From CBDDHT01 sp965227905 (GTDB lineage Bacteria > Pseudomonadota > Alphaproteobacteria > Rhizobiales > Methyloligellaceae), in the NCBI GenBank assembly GCA_965227905.1, contig OZ245780.1, positions 806,001 to 870,000 of the forward strand: a stretch of DNA of 64,000 nucleotides, read 5' to 3'. Made by a program: the position numbers and the translations under genes. Shown here piece after piece: positions 60,606 through 64,000 of this stretch; position 1 is the first letter of the stretch; each line of letters opens with the position of its first letter. Under the pieces are notes generated by a model that saw nothing but the letters and a program-made list of their open reading frames with translations, did not search any database and was not told the DNA's origin.

Positions 60606-61346
60606 ATGCAACAGGATGTCATCGATCTTAGGGAGTTCTATGCCAGGCCGCTGGGCGGTGTGGTCCGGCATCTGATTACCTATCGCGTCCGGTCGCTTTG
60701 GCGGAATGTGACGGGGATGAGCGTTTTCGGCCTTGGTTATGCGACCCCCTATCTCACCGTCTTTCGAGGCGAAGCGACACGCGTCGGGGCTTTGATGCAT
60801 GCGGCCCAAGGCGTCGTTGCTTGGCCGACAGAAGCGCCGCGTCAGACGGCTCTAGTGGATGAAGACGACCTGCCGTTGCCGGATGCTTCCGTGGACCGAT
60901 TGCTGGTCGTGCATAGTATGGAGCATGCGCGCAATGTGCACGATCTGCTGCGCGAGGCCTGGCGTGTCCTGTCCCCCGAAGGTCGCCTGATTCTCGTGGT
61001 TCCGAACCGGACAAGTGTCTGGGCTCAGAGTGACACGACCCCGTTCGGCCACGGTCAACCTTATAGCCGGGGGCAGCTGGCACGCCTTCTTCGCGAAGCG
61101 ATGCTGTCGCCCACGGGTTGGAACCACGCTTTGTACATGCCTCCTTTCAGTTGGCAGATCCTGTTGCGCTCGGCCATCGCATGGGAGCGCATCGGAACCG
61201 TTCTCTGGCCGGTATTTTCAGGTGTCATCGTTGTTGAGGCGACCAAACAGATTTACGCTGCAACGCCCCATGCAGACGCAAAGCGCGTGCCCGGCCGATT
61301 GCGGACCGTTCCTGCAAGGCCGGTTTCACCTCGGGACAGCCGTTAG
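60606..61346 (+). CDS. Class I SAM-dependent methyltransferase
   Basis: 246-residue methyltransferase. The SAM-binding glycine-rich loop is replaced by a weaker VFGLGYATPYL region, while the acidic loop and post-motifs PLPDASVDRLLVVHSMEHARNVHDLLREAWRVLSPEGRLILVVPNRTSVWAQ are clear. Homologues lie beside gloB in many alphaproteobacteria. Substrate unknown. Confidence 0.9.
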   Translation: MQQDVIDLREFYARPLGGVVRHLITYRVRSLWRNVTGMSVFGLGYATPYLTVFRGEATRVGALMHAAQGVVAWPTEAPRQTALVDEDDLPLPDASVDRLLVVHSMEHARNVHDLLREAWRVLSPEGRLILVVPNRTSVWAQSDTTPFGHGQPYSRGQLARLLREAMLSPTGWNHALYMPPFSWQILLRSAIAWERIGTVLWPVFSGVIVVEATKQIYAATPHADAKRVPGRLRTVPARPVSPRDSR

Positions 61347-61453
61347 TACAGGCGCATTGCGTGGCCTGCCGGGTAACGCCGCAAAAATCTCAAACTCTCG
61401 AACTATGATCGCATGTCGGCGCAAGGATGCCGGCGATTCCAAAAGAGGTGTTT

Positions 61454-62470
61454 ATGAACCGACCCCATAATGTGGGCGTAGGGCTTGTCGTGGCGTTGCA
61501 TGTCTTGATGCATCAAGCATCGGGGCTTCATGCAGATCCGGCGTCGGGGCAAATTTCCAAACGGATCAATGGTGATGCATGGGATCCTGACAAGAGCGTC
61601 ACGGCACCTTTCGGGCTTTCTCCTTCAGACGATGCGGCGCAGGTTGAAACGAGTCTCAGCCAGTGGAGCGCCTATCTTCGCGGTCAGGACCAGCGAAAAA
61701 TCGAAAGTCTCGAAACATTGACTTTGCAAGACCTGGAGCTTCCTGCGCCGGTTCCCGCGGATGGCCGAGTGTTCGACATATGGGCCAGCACCCGTATCGA
61801 AGGGTTGTCCGACGGTCTTGATCGACGAGGAGTCAACAGTCGGATCGGCGCTGACTACACGCTCAGCCGAGCCATGCTTCTGGGAGCGAGCTTCGAATTC
61901 CAGGATACCGAAGGAGGCATGCATGACAGCCAATTCGGGTCCGGAGACGGGAAAGCGTACCTTGCCGGTCCTTATCTGGGGCTTCGGTTGGGAGAGAGTT
62001 TCTCACTGGATGCGACAGCGGGTTGGGGCCGGGCGCAAGATGCGGGTGATATCGGTATTGCAACCAATAATGGTGTGACGGAGCGCAGCGTTGCCAACGC
62101 CACGGTAAAAAATACGTGGCGACTGCATCAATGGCTGCTCTCGCCGACCGCAACTTTGAGCTATGCGCGTGAAGCGCCGGCCGGATCTCCTGAAGACGGT
62201 TCTGTGAAACGCCAACTTTCCATAGGCCCAGAACTTCGACGAAAGATGCGAACGGATGGCGGACAGACGATCGAGCCGTTTGTAACCTATCGCGGCACCG
62301 TGGAAGGGCGATCGAACATCGAAGGTCTCGATCTCGACGCGACCATCGGTGGCGGCGTGAGTGTTGCCAGGGAGGATTCGTATCGCATCGATGCGACAAC
62401 TGAGATCGACGATTTGGATGGTGACCCGAGTGTCAGCGGTCGTCTCAAGGTCACGGTGCCTCTTGATTGA
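61454..62470 (+). CDS. Outer-membrane autotransporter-type barrel protein, hypothetical
   Basis: 338 residues. The start at 61454 (MNRPHNVGVGLVV) has AAGAGG upstream and a short signal sequence ending near HADPA. From about residue 100 there are repeated amphipathic strands, e.g. DIWASTRIEGLSDGLDRRGVNSRIGADYTLSRAMLLGASFEFQDTE and PYLGLRLGESFSLDATAGWGRAQDAG, typical of an autotransporter-like beta-barrel, but no passenger domain. Role unknown. Confidence 0.75.
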   Translation: MNRPHNVGVGLVVALHVLMHQASGLHADPASGQISKRINGDAWDPDKSVTAPFGLSPSDDAAQVETSLSQWSAYLRGQDQRKIESLETLTLQDLELPAPVPADGRVFDIWASTRIEGLSDGLDRRGVNSRIGADYTLSRAMLLGASFEFQDTEGGMHDSQFGSGDGKAYLAGPYLGLRLGESFSLDATAGWGRAQDAGDIGIATNNGVTERSVANATVKNTWRLHQWLLSPTATLSYAREAPAGSPEDGSVKRQLSIGPELRRKMRTDGGQTIEPFVTYRGTVEGRSNIEGLDLDATIGGGVSVAREDSYRIDATTEIDDLDGDPSVSGRLKVTVPLD

Positions 62471-62476
62471 GAAGGC

Positions 62477-63181
62477 TCATACCGAGCGCGTAAGGCCACC
62501 ATCGATCCGAATGTTCTGTCCGGTGATGTAGCCGGCACCGTCGGATGCAAGGAAAGAGACCGTCGCGGCAACCTCCTCTGTGCGGCCATAGCGCTGCATG
62601 GGTATGCTCACCCGGCGTTCTTCCTTTTCCGGCAGGCTGTCGATAAAGCCCGGCAGGACATTGTTCATGCGAACATTATCGGCCGCATATTTGTCCGAGA
62701 AGAGTTTCGCGTAGGCGGCGAGCCCGGCCCGGAAGACACCCGATGTGGGGAATGCTGGATCGGGTTCGAATGCCGCAAATGTGGAAATGTTGATGATCGT
62801 GCCAGATTTTTGGGCCTGCATGATCGGGGCAACGAGACGTGTCGGGCGGACTGCATTCATCAGATAGACGTCCATTCCGAGATGGCAATCCTCGTCGCTG
62901 AGTTCCAGGACAGGCCCTTTGGGGCCATGGCCTGCGCTATTGACGAGCACGTCGATCCGGCCCCAGCGATCCATTGTCAGATCGACAAGGCGTTTCAAGT
63001 CGTCGTTGGATTGGTTGGAGCCGGTGACGCCGACGCCGCCAAGTTCATTCGCCAGGGCTTCGCCTTTGCCGGAAGATGAAAGCACGGCAATGCTGAAACC
63101 GTCCTCTGCAAGCTGGCGAGCTGCACCAGCACCCATCCCACTACCGCCCGCGGTAACGACTGCAACCTTCTGTGCTGCCAT
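62477..63181 (-). CDS. SDR family protein with Ser/Arg in place of Tyr/Lys
   Basis: 234-residue SDR fold. The cofactor loop is TAGGSGMG (residues 10-17) and NSAG replaces NNAG. At the catalytic site the usual YxxxK is S147-G-V-F-R151. The family continues KLFSDKYAADNVRMNNVLPGFIDSLPE, a recurrent subfamily, so the change is not local damage. Function unknown; it may be a non-catalytic or altered enzyme. It stands between the barrel gene and metW. Confidence 0.88.
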   Translation of the reverse strand: MAAQKVAVVTAGGSGMGAGAARQLAEDGFSIAVLSSSGKGEALANELGGVGVTGSNQSNDDLKRLVDLTMDRWGRIDVLVNSAGHGPKGPVLELSDEDCHLGMDVYLMNAVRPTRLVAPIMQAQKSGTIINISTFAAFEPDPAFPTSGVFRAGLAAYAKLFSDKYAADNVRMNNVLPGFIDSLPEKEERRVSIPMQRYGRTEEVAATVSFLASDGAGYITGQNIRIDGGLTRSV

Positions 63182-63214
63182 CGAGTGATCTCCATTCTCT
63201 TGACGCCACGAAAT

Positions 63215-63868
63215 CTATCGGGACAGCAGAAAGACAGCCTGTTCGCCGATCAGGTTCTGCATAAACATCGGTACGGCAAAGCCGAGACGCTGGCCATGCA
63301 CGTTGAGGGTTTGTACGCGCTCCACTTTTGCACCCATATCATGGCAAAGCGCCATAAAATCCTTGATGGTACAGAAGTGGATGTTCGGTGTCTCATACCA
63401 AGCCTGAGGTAGATTGGCTGTGATCGGCATGCGGCCGCCGAACATCACCTGACCGCGAATGCGCCAATGGCCAAAATTCGGGAAAGAGACGATCGCGCGA
63501 CGGCCGATGCGCAGAAGTTGCTCGAGGACCTGCCGCGGTGCATGGGTTGCCTGAATTGTCTGACTTAGAATTGCATAGTCGAAGGCTTCGTCCGGATAAT
63601 TCTCCAGATCGCTATCGGCATCGCCCTGGACGACCGAAAGTCCCTTGGCCACGCAGCGATTGACGCCGGCCTGGCTCAATTCGACTCCGCGCGCATCCAC
63701 GTTGCGCGTTTCGGCTAAAATGCGCAGAAGCGTTCCATCGCCACAGCCGACATCGATTACCCGCGAGCCCCATTCGACCATCTCGGAGATGAGAAGAAGG
63801 TCGACGCGCCCCCCATCGTCAGATCCGGCGGCAAGGGAATTGTTTCCGGTGCTAATAGCTTGAGTCAT
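63215..63868 (-). CDS. metW: MetW, methionine biosynthesis protein
   Basis: 217-residue Rossmann-fold protein. RVDLLLISEMVEWGSRVIDVGCGDGTLLRILAE, GLSVVQGDADSDLENYPDEAFDYAILSQTIQAT and SFPNFGHWRIRGQVMFGGRMPIT are the MetW hallmarks. It supports MetX in homoserine acetylation. The start at 63868 lies inside the upstream metX stop region (17-base overlap). Confidence 0.94.
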   Translation of the reverse strand: MTQAISTGNNSLAAGSDDGGRVDLLLISEMVEWGSRVIDVGCGDGTLLRILAETRNVDARGVELSQAGVNRCVAKGLSVVQGDADSDLENYPDEAFDYAILSQTIQATHAPRQVLEQLLRIGRRAIVSFPNFGHWRIRGQVMFGGRMPITANLPQAWYETPNIHFCTIKDFMALCHDMGAKVERVQTLNVHGQRLGFAVPMFMQNLIGEQAVFLLSR

Positions 63869-64000
63869 GGGTGCCATCCATCCCATCCAATCCGCGCTTT
63901 CGCGCTGCGGCCCCCAGAAAGCCCCCTATGGTCTCGAAGAGCTCCGGTTCATCGAGCAGGAAGGCGTCATGTCCTTTGTCGGTCTCGATTTCCACAAAGC
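63852..64000 (-). CDS. metX: MetX, homoserine O-acetyltransferase (C-terminal end only)
   Basis: Only the last 49 codons are in the window. They read VEIETDKGHDAFLLDEPELFETIGGFL, including the catalytic His in GHDAF of the alpha/beta-hydrolase triad. metX-metW order is standard in alphaproteobacteria. The 5' part lies beyond base 64000. Confidence 0.9.
   Translation of the reverse strand, partial: FVEIETDKGHDAFLLDEPELFETIGGFLGAAARKRGLDGMDGTHDSSY

Overview
The window looks like chromosomal DNA of an alphaproteobacterium, most likely of the order Hyphomicrobiales (Rhizobiales). This is judged from protein family make-up: a TRAP carboxylate transporter, pqqABCDE, lipid A oxidase-like outer-membrane proteins, an ArnT-like glycosyltransferase coupled to a lipid phosphatase, metX-metW, and an initiator tRNA whose anticodon stem carries AGG/CCT instead of the classical three G:C pairs. 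Base composition is moderately GC-rich. No database search was possible, so no genus is named. I saw no rRNA, CRISPR array, intact insertion sequence or prophage.

Positions 1-15.8 kb form a catabolic region: a TRAP transporter operon (binding protein cut by the window edge) with an AtuA-like pair and a cupin; two divergent EamA transporters; an old yellow enzyme homologue and a PaiB-like flavoprotein; an epimerase/hydrolase pair opposite a thiolase; a MarR regulator with a strong palindrome opposite a SnoaL/DUF3237/PEP-mutase-type set; and an alkyltransferase. No complete known pathway can be assigned.

Positions 15.8-29.1 kb hold a MoaD/ThiS-like protein with a BNR propeller, a 905-residue caspase-Sel1 protein, a six-gene operon led by a YCII/DGPF protein and an ECF42-type sigma factor, an SDR without the catalytic tyrosine, a GST, a PLP decarboxylase, and a MocR regulator facing a SnoaL-like gene across repeated ACAGAT boxes.

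Positions 29.1-42.2 kb hold a LysR-GST-oxidoreductase unit, a FecBCD-type metal importer, a PQQ-dependent sugar dehydrogenase, a MATE exporter and the full pqqABCDE operon, so cofactor synthesis and one user enzyme lie together. Its pqqA (43 codons) is small and carries an unusually long tail.

Positions 42.2-46.6 kb are sparse: a GNAT protein, a TetR/DUF1348 divergent pair with two operator-like sites, about 1.2 kb without a convincing gene, two uncharacterised ORFs and the initiator tRNA.

Positions 46.8-57 kb look like an envelope or lipid A remodelling locus: two tandem lipid A oxidase-like barrel proteins with unusual membrane N-termini, two PAP2 phosphatases, a LABN-domain protein, a DPM-type GT2, an ArnT-like GT39, and then a fused PabB-PabC.

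Positions 57-64 kb are mostly housekeeping: 3-hydroxybutyrate dehydrogenase with a patatin, a DUF985 cupin, glyoxalase II, a methyltransferase, a beta-barrel protein, a degenerate SDR, and metW-metX (metX cut by the edge).
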